Below, piece by piece: positions 18,409-27,900 of a stretch of DNA of 64,000 bases (position 1 is its first letter; every line of letters starts with the position of its first letter). This stretch comes from Alphaproteobacteria bacterium HGW-Alphaproteobacteria-18 (GTDB lineage: Bacteria > Pseudomonadota > Alphaproteobacteria > Caulobacterales > Hyphomonadaceae): assembly GCA_002841155.1 (NCBI GenBank), contig PHEH01000009.1:121046-185045 (forward strand), read 5' to 3'. The notes below the pieces were generated by a model, which did not search any database, was not told the DNA's origin, and saw only the letters and a program-made list of their open reading frames with translations. The position numbers were made by a program, and so were the translations under genes.

Positions 18409-19413
18409 TCAGATCGTCAGGACGATCTTTCCGAAATGCTTCTGACTTGCCTGGTGGGCGAAGGCAGCTGCGATCTGATCCAGCGGGAACTTGCTGTCGA
18501 TGACCGGGCGCATGGTTGAAGCCTCAAGGGCTTCGACCATGTCTTCCTGGTGGCGGCGCGAACCGACCGTAATGCCCGAGACCGTGATGTTGCGGGAAAA
18601 CAGCGCGGCGGTGGGAACTTCACCAGACACACCCGTCAGGACGCCAATCAGCGAAATATGGCCGCCGGGACGGCAGGCATTGATCGACTGCGCCATCGTG
18701 CCTGGACCGCCGATTTCGACGACCTCGTCGACACCACGCCCGCCTGTCAGCTCAAACGCTTTGCGACCCCATTCAGGCGTGTCCTTGTAGTTGATCACAT
18801 GATCGGCGCCGAGGGTCTTGAGTTTTTCCATCTTCTCATTGGAAGAGGAGGTCGCGATCACCCGCGCGCCGGCCATCTTGGCAAATTGCAGGGCAAAGAT
18901 GGAAACGCCGCCTGTACCCTGGACCAGGACCCAGTCGCCAGGCTTGGTCTTTGTTTCCACGAACATGCCGCGCCAGGCCGTCAGCGCCGCGCAGGGAAGC
19001 GTTGCCGCTTCTTCAAAGCTCCAGCCAGCAGGCATCCGCGTAAAGGATGTCTCCGGGGCGGCGACAAACTCTGCGCCGAACCCATCGGCGCCGTCGCCCG
19101 GCACGCTGGCAAAACCGGCCGCTTCAATCTGGCCCGACTGCCAGCTGGGGAAGAACAGCGAGATAACCTTGTCGCCAACCTTACACTTTGTAACGCCCTC
19201 GCCCACGGCCACAACTTCCCCTGCCCCGTCCGACATCGGGATACGCCCGTCCGGGGTCGGGATACCGCCGAGCACGACGACAAAGTCGTGATAGTTGAGC
19301 GAACTGGCACGCACGCGCACCAATACTTCACCGGCCTTCGGCTTGGGGTCGTCCCGCGTCTCGATGACGAGGTTCTGGAGCCCGCCGGGCTTTTTGACGG
19401 CTGCTACTTTCAT
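18409..19413 (-). CDS. MDR-family NAD(P)-dependent alcohol dehydrogenase/quinone reductase
   Basis: 334 aa from the ATG at 19413, with GGGAGGA 7 nt upstream. The GroES-like domain has SDGAGEVVAVGEGVTKCKVG near 72-91; the Rossmann motif is VQGTGGVSIFALQFAK near 160-175. The catalytic-zinc GHE motif and the four structural-zinc cysteines of classical ADHs are absent, so it is probably zinc-independent. Its neighbours on the same strand are an acyl-CoA ligase, a hydrolase and an SCP2 protein, so lipid or alkanol metabolism is the best guess. Substrate unknown. Confidence 0.88.
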   Translation of the reverse strand: MKVAAVKKPGGLQNLVIETRDDPKPKAGEVLVRVRASSLNYHDFVVVLGGIPTPDGRIPMSDGAGEVVAVGEGVTKCKVGDKVISLFFPSWQSGQIEAAGFASVPGDGADGFGAEFVAAPETSFTRMPAGWSFEEAATLPCAALTAWRGMFVETKTKPGDWVLVQGTGGVSIFALQFAKMAGARVIATSSSNEKMEKLKTLGADHVINYKDTPEWGRKAFELTGGRGVDEVVEIGGPGTMAQSINACRPGGHISLIGVLTGVSGEVPTAALFSRNITVSGITVGSRRHQEDMVEALEASTMRPVIDSKFPLDQIAAAFAHQASQKHFGKIVLTI

Positions 19414-19468
19414 GATCATGTCCTCCCTTGGATATGGCAGGACGGGACCTATAGCATCCTTGGGGAAG

Positions 19469-20929
19469 TCAAGAGGAAGCGGCGAGCCTTGCCTCGCGTA
19501 AAGCTTTCCGGCGAACCTTGCCGGCATCATCCCGGACGGCTTCGGCAGAATACTCGAAACTCCTGGGGATCTTGTAACGCACGAGGCGTTCCGACAGGTG
19601 GGCAATCATCGCCGCGTCCTCCACCGGTCCGTCAGGCCGGTCGATTACGGCATGCAGGCACGCGCCCATGTCCTCATCGGGCAAACCGATGACCGCAGAC
19701 GAGCGAACACCCGGATAGGCCTCAATCGCCGCTTCGACCTCGGCCGGATAGATATTGGCGCCGCCCACGATGACCATGTCTGACAAACGGTCAGAGAGAT
19801 AAAGAAAGCCGTCTTCGTCCATCCAACCCAGATCACCAAGGCTTTCCCAGCCCCCTTCGATCGCTTTGGCTTCAGCGCCGATATAGCGATAGGTTGTGCC
19901 CGCGCCAGCCACTGGCCGGATGAAGACTTCACCAACTTCACGCGGGGGAAGTGTTTCGCCATTTTCTCCGACAATCTTCATCTCACAGGTTTCCAGCGGC
20001 TTTCCGACCGAGCCCTTGTGCTGCAGCCAGTCCGTGCCCTGAATGGTGGTCGAGCCCTGCCCTTCGGTTCCCCCATAGAGTTCCCAGATCACCTCTGGTC
20101 CAAGCCACTCAATGAAGCATTCCTTCAGCCAGGCCGGGCATGGCGCGGCGAGATGCCAGAGCGCCTTGAGGCTGGAGAGATCATAGGCGGAGCGCGCCTC
20201 TTCGGGCAGCGACCAGATGCGGCGCATCATGGTCGGCACGGTATAGACCACATCAACCTTGTGTTTCTCGATCAGTTTCAACGTTTCTTCGGCGTCAAAC
20301 CGCGTGGTCACCACGACGGAACAGCCCTTGAACAGCGCCGTCATTGCCCAGAGGAACGGGCCATTGTGATAGAGCGGGCCGGGGATCAGCATGCAGCCCT
20401 GCTGGGGGATCTCCAGCAGCGGCACATCCGGATCTGCCGCGGCGGGCTGTTTGGAAACAATCAGCTTCGGGCGGCCGGTGGAGCCACCCGATGTCATGGC
20501 CTTGTAGCTGACCGCCGTTACTTCCGGCAACGGAGCATCTGAAAGGCCGGCGTCTGGCTCAAAGCCCTGAGGGATGCAGGCCGTCTGCGGGTAATCCCCG
20601 CCCGGCACGCCCACAACGAGGCTCGGCCCGCCGATCTCTACGATCTGATCCCGCTCCAGTTTCGGGAGGCGCGCAGAGATGGGCTGGGGCGTCGCGCCAG
20701 CTTTCCAGGTGGCAAAACAGGCCTCGAAAAACTCTATACCGTTGGGCAGAGAAATGGTGACGAAGTCGTCCTGCTTCACACCAAGCTTCTGATAGGCGCG
20801 CGCCAGACGGTTTGTGCGCGCATCAAACGCCGCCCAGGTTACATTCCTGCCTTCATGGCTGAGGATGGTCTTGTCCGGCTGCAGCGCGGCCCAGTGGGCA
20901 ATGATGCGCGACAGTGAAATGATCGCCAT
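19469..20929 (-). CDS. AMP-dependent acyl-CoA ligase (class I adenylate-forming)
   Basis: 486 aa. The AMP-binding P-loop TSGGSTGRPK is at 146-155. YGGTEGQGSTT and the hinge/GD motif SLGDLGWMDEDGFLYLSDRL follow, then GGANIYPAEVE and a C-terminal lid with the catalytic Lys in DDAGKVRRKAL. It activates a carboxylic acid with ATP and CoA; resemblance is to the BaiB/fatty-acid ligase subgroups, but the substrate is not readable. It lies 55 nt from the MDR dehydrogenase and 37 nt from the hydrolase on the same strand. Confidence 0.92.
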   Translation of the reverse strand: MAIISLSRIIAHWAALQPDKTILSHEGRNVTWAAFDARTNRLARAYQKLGVKQDDFVTISLPNGIEFFEACFATWKAGATPQPISARLPKLERDQIVEIGGPSLVVGVPGGDYPQTACIPQGFEPDAGLSDAPLPEVTAVSYKAMTSGGSTGRPKLIVSKQPAAADPDVPLLEIPQQGCMLIPGPLYHNGPFLWAMTALFKGCSVVVTTRFDAEETLKLIEKHKVDVVYTVPTMMRRIWSLPEEARSAYDLSSLKALWHLAAPCPAWLKECFIEWLGPEVIWELYGGTEGQGSTTIQGTDWLQHKGSVGKPLETCEMKIVGENGETLPPREVGEVFIRPVAGAGTTYRYIGAEAKAIEGGWESLGDLGWMDEDGFLYLSDRLSDMVIVGGANIYPAEVEAAIEAYPGVRSSAVIGLPDEDMGACLHAVIDRPDGPVEDAAMIAHLSERLVRYKIPRSFEYSAEAVRDDAGKVRRKALREARLAASS

Positions 20930-20966
20930 GGATGGCTCCTCCCGTTTCTCTTTTATTTGTGCCGGG

Positions 20967-21920
20967 TCAGATGCCCGCGCGTTTCAGCAATCTCTGAAAT
21001 CCATCCCAAAACTCGGCACGCCGGTCATCGGTTTCCATCAATATCTCGTGCATCGCGCCCTCCACCGTGATGTGGTCGCAATCCTTTAGGCGCGCGGCAA
21101 TCTTGCCATGGGCGGCATTGTCGATGAGCTTCTCGTCTCCCGCCGAGGCGACGAAGACCGGTATAGTCACATTTGCCAGAGACTTTGGCTTGGAGAAGGT
21201 CGCGAAGATATCCAGCGAGGCGCCGAGCCAGCCCCAGGTGATCGGGCCGAGTTCCAGATCGGGATGGGCGTCAATCAGGGCGCGCTGCATATCCCAGCGG
21301 CGTTTGTCATGCGTCACGATATTGGTTTCGAACCGTTCTGGCGGGCCGGGCTGCATGGCATAATCTCCCGACCGGCCGGTCGCGCGCATGGCCCAGACAA
21401 GATAGCGCATACCCAGGACGGGAGACTTCAGCCCCCACATCGGCGCGCAGAACGCCGCCGCTTCCACCTTCACCAGCCCCTTGGCGATGGCCGCCAGCGC
21501 AATGGCGCCGCCCATCGAATGGGCGAGCGAAACATAGGGACGCGGCAACCGGCTCTCGAGCGCATCGAGCCCCTTGGCCAGCGCGGTCATGAAGGTCTCG
21601 AAGCGGTCTATGTGACCCTTTTTGCTGTCTGGCAGAAGGCGGTCCGAAAGGCCCTGCCCCGGCCAATCCAGGATGACGAGCGCAAAACCCATCTGTTGCA
21701 ACTCGCGGCCCACCTCGAAATATTTTTCGATAAACTCGGTGCGTCCCGGACAGACGATAACCGTTCCGCGTGGTTTGGTCTTGGAGAGGGCGGGCGCGAT
21801 ACAGCCTCGCAGCCGGCGGCCTTCAGAGCCTTCAAACCATACGATTTCGGCGCCCTGGGGCGGCGTATTACCCGGAACCTCAACAAACTGGCTCCGCCTG
21901 TCACCGGAGGAATTCGCCAT
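20967..21920 (-). CDS. Alpha/beta hydrolase, lysophospholipase-like
   Basis: 317 aa from the ATG at 21920 (GGGAG upstream). Serine aminopeptidase S33/PldB-like fold: an oxyanion-region PGRTEFIEKYFEV near 58-70 is characteristic, the nucleophile elbow HSMGG (134-138) places Ser135, and likely acid and base lie in SAGDEKLIDN and EGAMHEIL. No signal peptide is seen, so it is probably cytosolic. It is grouped with a ligase and SCP2 protein, consistent with releasing acyl chains for activation. Confidence 0.88.
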   Translation of the reverse strand: MANSSGDRRSQFVEVPGNTPPQGAEIVWFEGSEGRRLRGCIAPALSKTKPRGTVIVCPGRTEFIEKYFEVGRELQQMGFALVILDWPGQGLSDRLLPDSKKGHIDRFETFMTALAKGLDALESRLPRPYVSLAHSMGGAIALAAIAKGLVKVEAAAFCAPMWGLKSPVLGMRYLVWAMRATGRSGDYAMQPGPPERFETNIVTHDKRRWDMQRALIDAHPDLELGPITWGWLGASLDIFATFSKPKSLANVTIPVFVASAGDEKLIDNAAHGKIAARLKDCDHITVEGAMHEILMETDDRRAEFWDGFQRLLKRAGI

Positions 21921-22007
21921 GCACAGGTCTCCCAGCACCAAAAAATTGAGCCGCCCGCAGGTCTCCCCGGGGCGGCCCAATGCGTCAAGCGATCTGATTC
22001 AGATGGC

Positions 22008-22313
22008 TCAGCCAGCGAGTTTCTTCATCAGCGACTGAAGCTGCATGGCGACCGACATGTCACCGGCAACTTTAAGTTTGCCCTGCATGAACGCCATGGT
22101 GGGGTCGAGGGCGCCAGCGGCGAGCTTGGTGAAATCGTCCCAGTTGACGGAGATGGTCGCATCTGCCGCGCTGTCGGAATTGTCGGCGACGCCCGCAGCG
22201 CCATCGATGAAGAGTTTACCGGCGCCGCCGAAGTCGAATTTTACTTTTTTCTTGAAATCGCTGCCGCCAGCAACGGCTGCTGCTGCGCGCTCAGTGAGTT
22301 GGGCGAGATCCAT
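22008..22313 (-). CDS. SCP2 sterol-binding domain protein
   Basis: 101 aa, one SCP2 domain, from the ATG at 22313 with AAGGAGG 8 nt upstream. The pattern KVKFDFGGAGKLFIDG ... ATISVNWDDFTKLAAG ... MAFMQGKLKVAGDM is the family core. SCP2 proteins bind lipids or acyl-CoAs. It lies between the hydrolase and the divergent acyl-CoA carboxylase, which strengthens a lipid role for the group. Confidence 0.93.
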   Translation of the reverse strand: MDLAQLTERAAAAVAGGSDFKKKVKFDFGGAGKLFIDGAAGVADNSDSAADATISVNWDDFTKLAAGALDPTMAFMQGKLKVAGDMSVAMQLQSLMKKLAG

Positions 22314-22421
22314 CAGGCGTCCTCCTTGGATTGATACCTGCTGGGGATAAAGCAAACCGGGCGATGCCCCGCAAGAAGAATCCCTTGACGCGCCTTGCGG
22401 CACATCGGTCAGGTGAAATCC

Positions 22422-23969
22422 ATGAGTTGGGAAAAATCGATCGAAGAACTCCGCCGCCGGGAACGTCTGGCCGAGGAGATGGGGGGAGAGGAGCCGGTTT
22501 CGCGCCAGCGCGGACGCGGCAAACTCACTGTTCGGGAGCGGGTAGCCTTCCTGGCCGACCCCGGCAGTTTCCATGAAATCGGAAAGATCGCCGGAAAGGC
22601 CAGCTATGGGCCGGATGACGAACTTGACGGTTTCATGCCGTCAAACTCCGTCATGGGGCGCGCGCGCCTCGATGGACACCCCGCCGTTATCCTGGCCGAC
22701 GACTTCACGGTTCGCGGCGGGGCCGCCGATGCCTCAATCTGGCAGAAGATGGTTCAGGCCATCAAGATGGCGGCTGAATACCGGATGCCGCTGGTCCAGA
22801 TGATCGATGGCACGGGCGGAGGCGGCTCGGTCAAGATGCTGGAGAAAGACCCGCGCACCTATATCCCCGAAACGCCCGGCTGGAATGAGATCGTCCATGG
22901 CCTGACGCAGGTGCCATTCGTATCGCTCGCCCTCGGGCCATGTGCGGGCATGGGCGCTGGCAGGGTCGCCGCCAGCCATTTCAGCGTCATGGTGAAAGAA
23001 CTCAGCCAGGTATTTGTGGCCGGCCCGCCGGTCGCCATCGCACTGGGCGAGAACGTCACCAAGGAAGAACTCGGCGGCTGGAAGATCCAGGGACAGAACG
23101 GCACGGTCGACAATGTCGTCGACAGTGAAGCCGACGCCTTCATCGCCGCGCGCCGGTTCCTGTCCTACCTGCCCCCTTCAGTCCATCATCTGCCAGAGCG
23201 CGTTCAGCCGGCAGACGACCCGAAGCGGAAAGAGCAAAGCCTTCTCTCCATCGTTCCCAAGGATGGGCGCACGCCTTACAAGCCGCGCCGTATTATTGAG
23301 GCTGTGGCAGACAAGGGCAGCTTCTTCGAGATCGGGCATGATTGGGGCCGGGGCATCGTGACCGGCCTTGCCCGGATTGACGGACATGCCGTCGGGATCA
23401 TGGCAGGCGACCCGTTCTTCTTGGACGGCGCCTGGACGGCAGATGTCTGTGACAAGGTCACCCGGCATATGGACCTCTGCTCGACCTTCCACCTGCCCGT
23501 GATCCACTTCGTGGATTGTCCGGGCTTTGCCGTAGGCGTGAAGGCAGAGACCGCCGGCGTCACCCGCGCGGGCGTGCGCGCGATGACCGCCGTCTATCAG
23601 GCCAGCGTTCCGGTCTGCTCGGTGATCATCCGCAAGGCTTATGGCCTTGCCGGGTCGGCCATGATGAACCAGTCGAAAACCAAATGGCGTTATTGCTGGC
23701 CAAGCGGCGACTGGGGCTCTCTGCCCATGGCGGGCGGGATCGAGGCAGCCTTCCGGAAAGAACTCTCCGAAGCAGAAGACCCCGAAGCCCTCAAGGACCA
23801 GCTCTACAAGAAATTTGACGCCATCCGCTCACCCTTCCGGACGGCGGAAAGTTTCTTTGCGGAGGAAATCATCGATCCGCGCGACACCCGCCCGCTGCTG
23901 GTTGATTTCGTGCAGCATGCCCAGCGTGTCCTCGAAGCGGGGGAAAGACAGACTGGCTTCCGACCCTGA
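22422..23969 (+). CDS. Acyl-CoA carboxylase, carboxyltransferase (beta) subunit
   Basis: 515 aa from the ATG at 22422 (AGGTGA upstream). Two crotonase-like halves form the carboxyltransferase; the N-terminal signature RQRGRGKLTVRERVAFLADP is family-typical. DGTGGGGSV and the DCPGFAVGVKAE segment line the acyl-CoA and biotin sites. It transfers CO2 from carboxybiotin to an acyl-CoA such as propionyl- or methylcrotonyl-CoA; the specificity is not clear. No biotin carboxylase gene is adjacent, so the alpha subunit must be elsewhere. Divergent from the SCP2 gene. Confidence 0.93.
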   Translation: MSWEKSIEELRRRERLAEEMGGEEPVSRQRGRGKLTVRERVAFLADPGSFHEIGKIAGKASYGPDDELDGFMPSNSVMGRARLDGHPAVILADDFTVRGGAADASIWQKMVQAIKMAAEYRMPLVQMIDGTGGGGSVKMLEKDPRTYIPETPGWNEIVHGLTQVPFVSLALGPCAGMGAGRVAASHFSVMVKELSQVFVAGPPVAIALGENVTKEELGGWKIQGQNGTVDNVVDSEADAFIAARRFLSYLPPSVHHLPERVQPADDPKRKEQSLLSIVPKDGRTPYKPRRIIEAVADKGSFFEIGHDWGRGIVTGLARIDGHAVGIMAGDPFFLDGAWTADVCDKVTRHMDLCSTFHLPVIHFVDCPGFAVGVKAETAGVTRAGVRAMTAVYQASVPVCSVIIRKAYGLAGSAMMNQSKTKWRYCWPSGDWGSLPMAGGIEAAFRKELSEAEDPEALKDQLYKKFDAIRSPFRTAESFFAEEIIDPRDTRPLLVDFVQHAQRVLEAGERQTGFRP

Positions 23970-24066
23970 TCTGACGCTTTCTCCTTTCAACCGCGCTTCG
24001 GGCATCCTCTTGCCATTTTTGAGGAGATGATGCCTGCTGACGCCCGTATCGGGGAGGACACACATT

Positions 24067-24948
24067 ATGCTCAGAAAATTTGCTGCCGCGGCTTTGCCGC
24101 TTCTCTTCATTGCCGCCTGCGGCGCGGAGCGCGGGGCCATGCCGCCGATGTCTGCGCCAGCACCAGAAATGGCAATGCTGCAATCCGGGGGCGGAGTGGA
24201 CGCCAAGATCCGGGGAGAAACGGGCTCCGCAGACCCCACCGTTCAGCAGTATATAGCCTACTCCCACACGGTCGGGATGCGTTTGCCGCTGAAGGCGATC
24301 GAACCAACCCAGCAGGCCCATGTCGCCGCCTGCAAAGCAGCGGGCCCTGCCGTCTGCGTCGTGACCAATTCCTGGATGAGCTCATACGATACAGATTACA
24401 TGAACGGCTCGCTGGGCCTGCGCGCCACGCCCACATGGATCGAAACATTCCTCAGCGGCGTGGAAGACGAAGCGAAAGCCGCCAAAGGCGAAATCTCCAA
24501 CCGGCAGACCACGGCAGAAGATCTTACAGTTTCCATCATTGATACCGGCGCGCGGGTGCAAGCGCTCGAAACCCTGAGAGGCCGCCTGCAACAGCTGCTC
24601 GCCGACCGGCCGGGAGAGTTGGGTGAAATCCTGGAGACGGAGCGCGAACTCGCCAGAGTGAATGGCGAACTCGACTCTCTGAAGTCGATCCTCACCACGC
24701 TTCGTCAGCGCGTCGACATGAGCCAGCTCACCGTCAGTTATGAGACCAAACGCGACGCCGTCACCCAAGGTGGCAATGCGATTGGCCGCGCCTTCAGCGA
24801 CTTCTTCGCCAACCTCGCCTCAGCCACCGCCGCAGTCATTACCGGCTTTGCCTTCGGCCTTCCCTGGATGCTCCTCCTCGGCGCACTCCTCTGGATCTGG
24901 CTGCGCCTGCTATGGCCCCGTATCCGCCGGAAAAAACCAGCCGCCTGA
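24067..24948 (+). CDS. DUF4349 lipoprotein
   Basis: 293 aa. Signal peptide with lipobox IAAC (Cys19), then a low-complexity stretch, a beta-rich region (~60-150), a coiled coil at ~170-225 (LETLRGRLQQLLAD through ELDSLKSILTTLRQ), a DMSQLTVSYE strand, and a C-terminal membrane helix near 262-284 ending in RIRRKK. This is the usual DUF4349 layout; function unknown, envelope-located. The lipobox and the C-terminal helix together suggest anchoring at both ends. A hairpin overlaps its stop codon. Confidence 0.88.
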   Translation: MLRKFAAAALPLLFIAACGAERGAMPPMSAPAPEMAMLQSGGGVDAKIRGETGSADPTVQQYIAYSHTVGMRLPLKAIEPTQQAHVAACKAAGPAVCVVTNSWMSSYDTDYMNGSLGLRATPTWIETFLSGVEDEAKAAKGEISNRQTTAEDLTVSIIDTGARVQALETLRGRLQQLLADRPGELGEILETERELARVNGELDSLKSILTTLRQRVDMSQLTVSYETKRDAVTQGGNAIGRAFSDFFANLASATAAVITGFAFGLPWMLLLGALLWIWLRLLWPRIRRKKPAA

Positions 24949-24967
24949 TCCGGATGCGGATCAGGCG
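24931..24967 (-). terminator. Terminator of gltB between convergent genes
   Basis: CGCCTGATCCG (24942-24952) pairs perfectly with CGGATCAGGCG (24957-24967), an 11-bp stem with a GATG loop. On the minus strand a T-run (24936-24931) follows after 5 nt, as expected for terminating gltB. The hairpin includes the stop codon of the facing DUF4349 gene. Confidence 0.65.
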
Positions 24968-24996
24968 CTGGTTCTGGTGCAATACTTGATCAGGCG

Positions 24997-27900
24997 TCAG
25001 GCGCGCTCGGCCTGCTTGCGTTTTGCGCCATCGCCTTTGCGCACAAGCAGGAGGCTTGCCACTTCCTTGGGAACGATCATCAGCATCTGGCTGAGGGTCG
25101 CGTCCCAGGCATCGATCAGCTCCTTACCGCGTATCGAGCCCGTGCGGCGAACATGCTCTTCGATCAGCGATTTTGCCTCGCCGATATATTCGTCCGGCAT
25201 GTCGGCCAGCGGATACCAATCTATCGAATCGGGGTTCACCACCCGCTCGAACCGCTCTTGCGGGTCCCAGACAAAGGCGACGCCGCCCGTCATGCCCGCG
25301 CCGAAATTGTCGCCAACGGGCCCAAGGATAACCGCGCGTCCGCCGGTCATGTACTCACAGCCATTCGCACCGCACCCTTCGACCACCGCCTTGGCGCCGG
25401 AATTGCGCACTGCAAAGCGCACACCTGCCGTGCCGGCGGCAAACAGCTTGCCGGAAGTCGCCCCGTAAAGGCAGGTGTTGCCGATGATCGCATCTCCCAC
25501 CGCAGCGCGCCGATCGCGCGGGCGCGGCGTGACGACGATGCTCGCGCCCGAGAGCCCCTTGCCGACATAATCGTTGGCGTCTCCCAACACTTCCAGCAAA
25601 AGGCCCTGGACGCTGAACGCGCCGAGCGACTGGCCCGCAGACCCTTCAAGCCGGATATGCAGGCGGCCTTCGGGCAGCGCGTGCATGCCGAACTTGCGCG
25701 TGATGCGGGAACTGGAGCGCGCGCCGATGGCCCGCATCGTGTTCTGCACGCCATATTCGAGCTGCATCTTCTCACCGCGCTCGAAGAAGGGTTCAGCATC
25801 GCGCAGGATCTGGGCGTCCAGTGTATCCTCCACCGGTTCACGCCGGTTCGGTTTGTAGACAACAGGGCTGTCGGTATCGACCTGAACCAGAAGTGGGTTG
25901 AGATCGAGATCGTCGAGATGCGTTGCTCCGCGGCTAACCTGTTTGAGCAGGTCGGTTCGGCCGATAGCTTCATCGAGCGATTTCAGCCCGAGCGACGCAA
26001 GAATCTCGCGAACATCCTCGGCGATGAAGCTCATCAGGTTCACTACCTTGTCCGGATTACCGGTGAAGTGGGCGCGAAGGGCCTCGTCCTGCGTGCAGAC
26101 CCCAACCGGGCAGGTGTTGGAATGGCACTGACGCACCATGATACAGCCCATTGCCACAAGCGAGGCGGTGCCGATGCCATACTCTTCAGCGCCAAGCATG
26201 GCCGCGATCACAATGTCACGGCCCGTGCGCAGTCCGCCATCCGTCCGCAAGGTGATCTTGTCACGGAGATTATTGAGCGAGAGCACCTGATGGGCTTCGG
26301 CAAGGCCGACCTCCCAGGGGAGGCCCGCATATTTGATCGAGGTCTGCGGGCTCGCGCCCGTACCGCCGACGCCGCCCGCAATCAGGATGATATCTGCCTT
26401 GGCCTTGGCGACACCGGCCGCAACCGTGCCGACGCCCGATTGCGAGACCAGTTTCACACAAACACGGGCATCAGGATTGATCTGCTTGAGATCATAGATC
26501 AGCTGCGCCAGATCTTCGATCGAATAGATATCATGGTGCGGCGGGGGTGAGATCAGGGTCACTCCCGGCGTCGCATGGCGAAGTTTGGCGATGAGTTCGG
26601 TAACCTTGAAGCCCGGCAACTGGCCACCTTCGCCGGGCTTTGCGCCCTGGGCGACCTTGATCTCGATCTCACGACATTCATTGAGATACTCAGCCGTCAC
26701 ACCAAATCGACCAGAGGCGATCTGCTTGACAGCTGAGTTCATGTTGTCGCCGTTGGGCAACGGCCGGTAGCGGGCGCGGTCTTCCCCGCCCTCTCCGGAT
26801 ACGGACTTTGCGCCGATCCGGTTCATGGCCACGTTGAGTGTACCATGCGCTTCAGGTGAGAGCGCGCCCATCGACATGCCCGGCGTCAGGAAACGTTTGC
26901 GGATTTCGTTGATCGACTGGACCTGGCTGAGCGGTACTTTCGGACCGGCGGCCTTGAAGTCCAGAAGGTCGCGCAGCTGTAGCGGGTCGCGGGCGTGAAC
27001 GGCGTCCACATACTTCCGGTAGATCGAATAATCGCCCCGGTCGCAGGCGGCCTGAAGCGTGTGGATCAGATTGCCGTCAAGCGCGTGGGGCTCATCCGAT
27101 GCGCGCAGCCGATAGAACCCGCCAACGGGCAGCGAGATCACATCCTCATCAAACGCCTTCTGATGGCGCACAAGGGCATTCTCCTCCAGGCCAGCGAGAC
27201 CAAGACCCGAAATCCGGCTCGACATACCGGGGAAATAATCCGCCACCAGAGCGCGGGAGAGGCCAAGCGCCTCGAAATTATATCCGCCACGATAAGAGGA
27301 GATGACCGAAATACCCATCTTGGATATGATCTTCAGGAGACCGGCTTCGATGGCCTCTTTAAAGTTCTGGACCGCCTTGCCGAGGCTGATATCCCCCAGA
27401 AGACCGCGCGCATGGCGGTCGGCAATAGCGTCCTGTGCCAGATAGGCGTTGACGCAGGTTGCGCCCACGCCAACCAGAACGGCAAAATAATGCGTATCCA
27501 GACATTCCGCTGAACGCACCGTGATCGAGCAGAAGGTCCGCAGCCCCTGCGCCACAAGATGCGAATGCACCGCGCCGGTTGCCAGCACCATCGGCACCGC
27601 GATGCGGCTGGCGGATTGATGCTCATCGGTGAGGATGATGTGCTCGCGGCCCGCGCGCACGGCTTCTTCCGCTTCTCGCCGAATACGCTCTAGCGCCTCC
27701 TTGAGCGCTGCGCCTTCGGCCGTGACATCGGCCGCATCGAATGTGCAATCGATTATTTCTGTACCGATTCCCAGACGTTCGATAAGCCGCTCATACATAC
27801 CCGTTGTCAGAACCGGGCTTTCCAGAACGAATACTTCCTGTTGGGACTTGTCCGTATCCAGCACGTTTCCGAGGTTCTTGAACCGCGTGCGCAGGCTCAT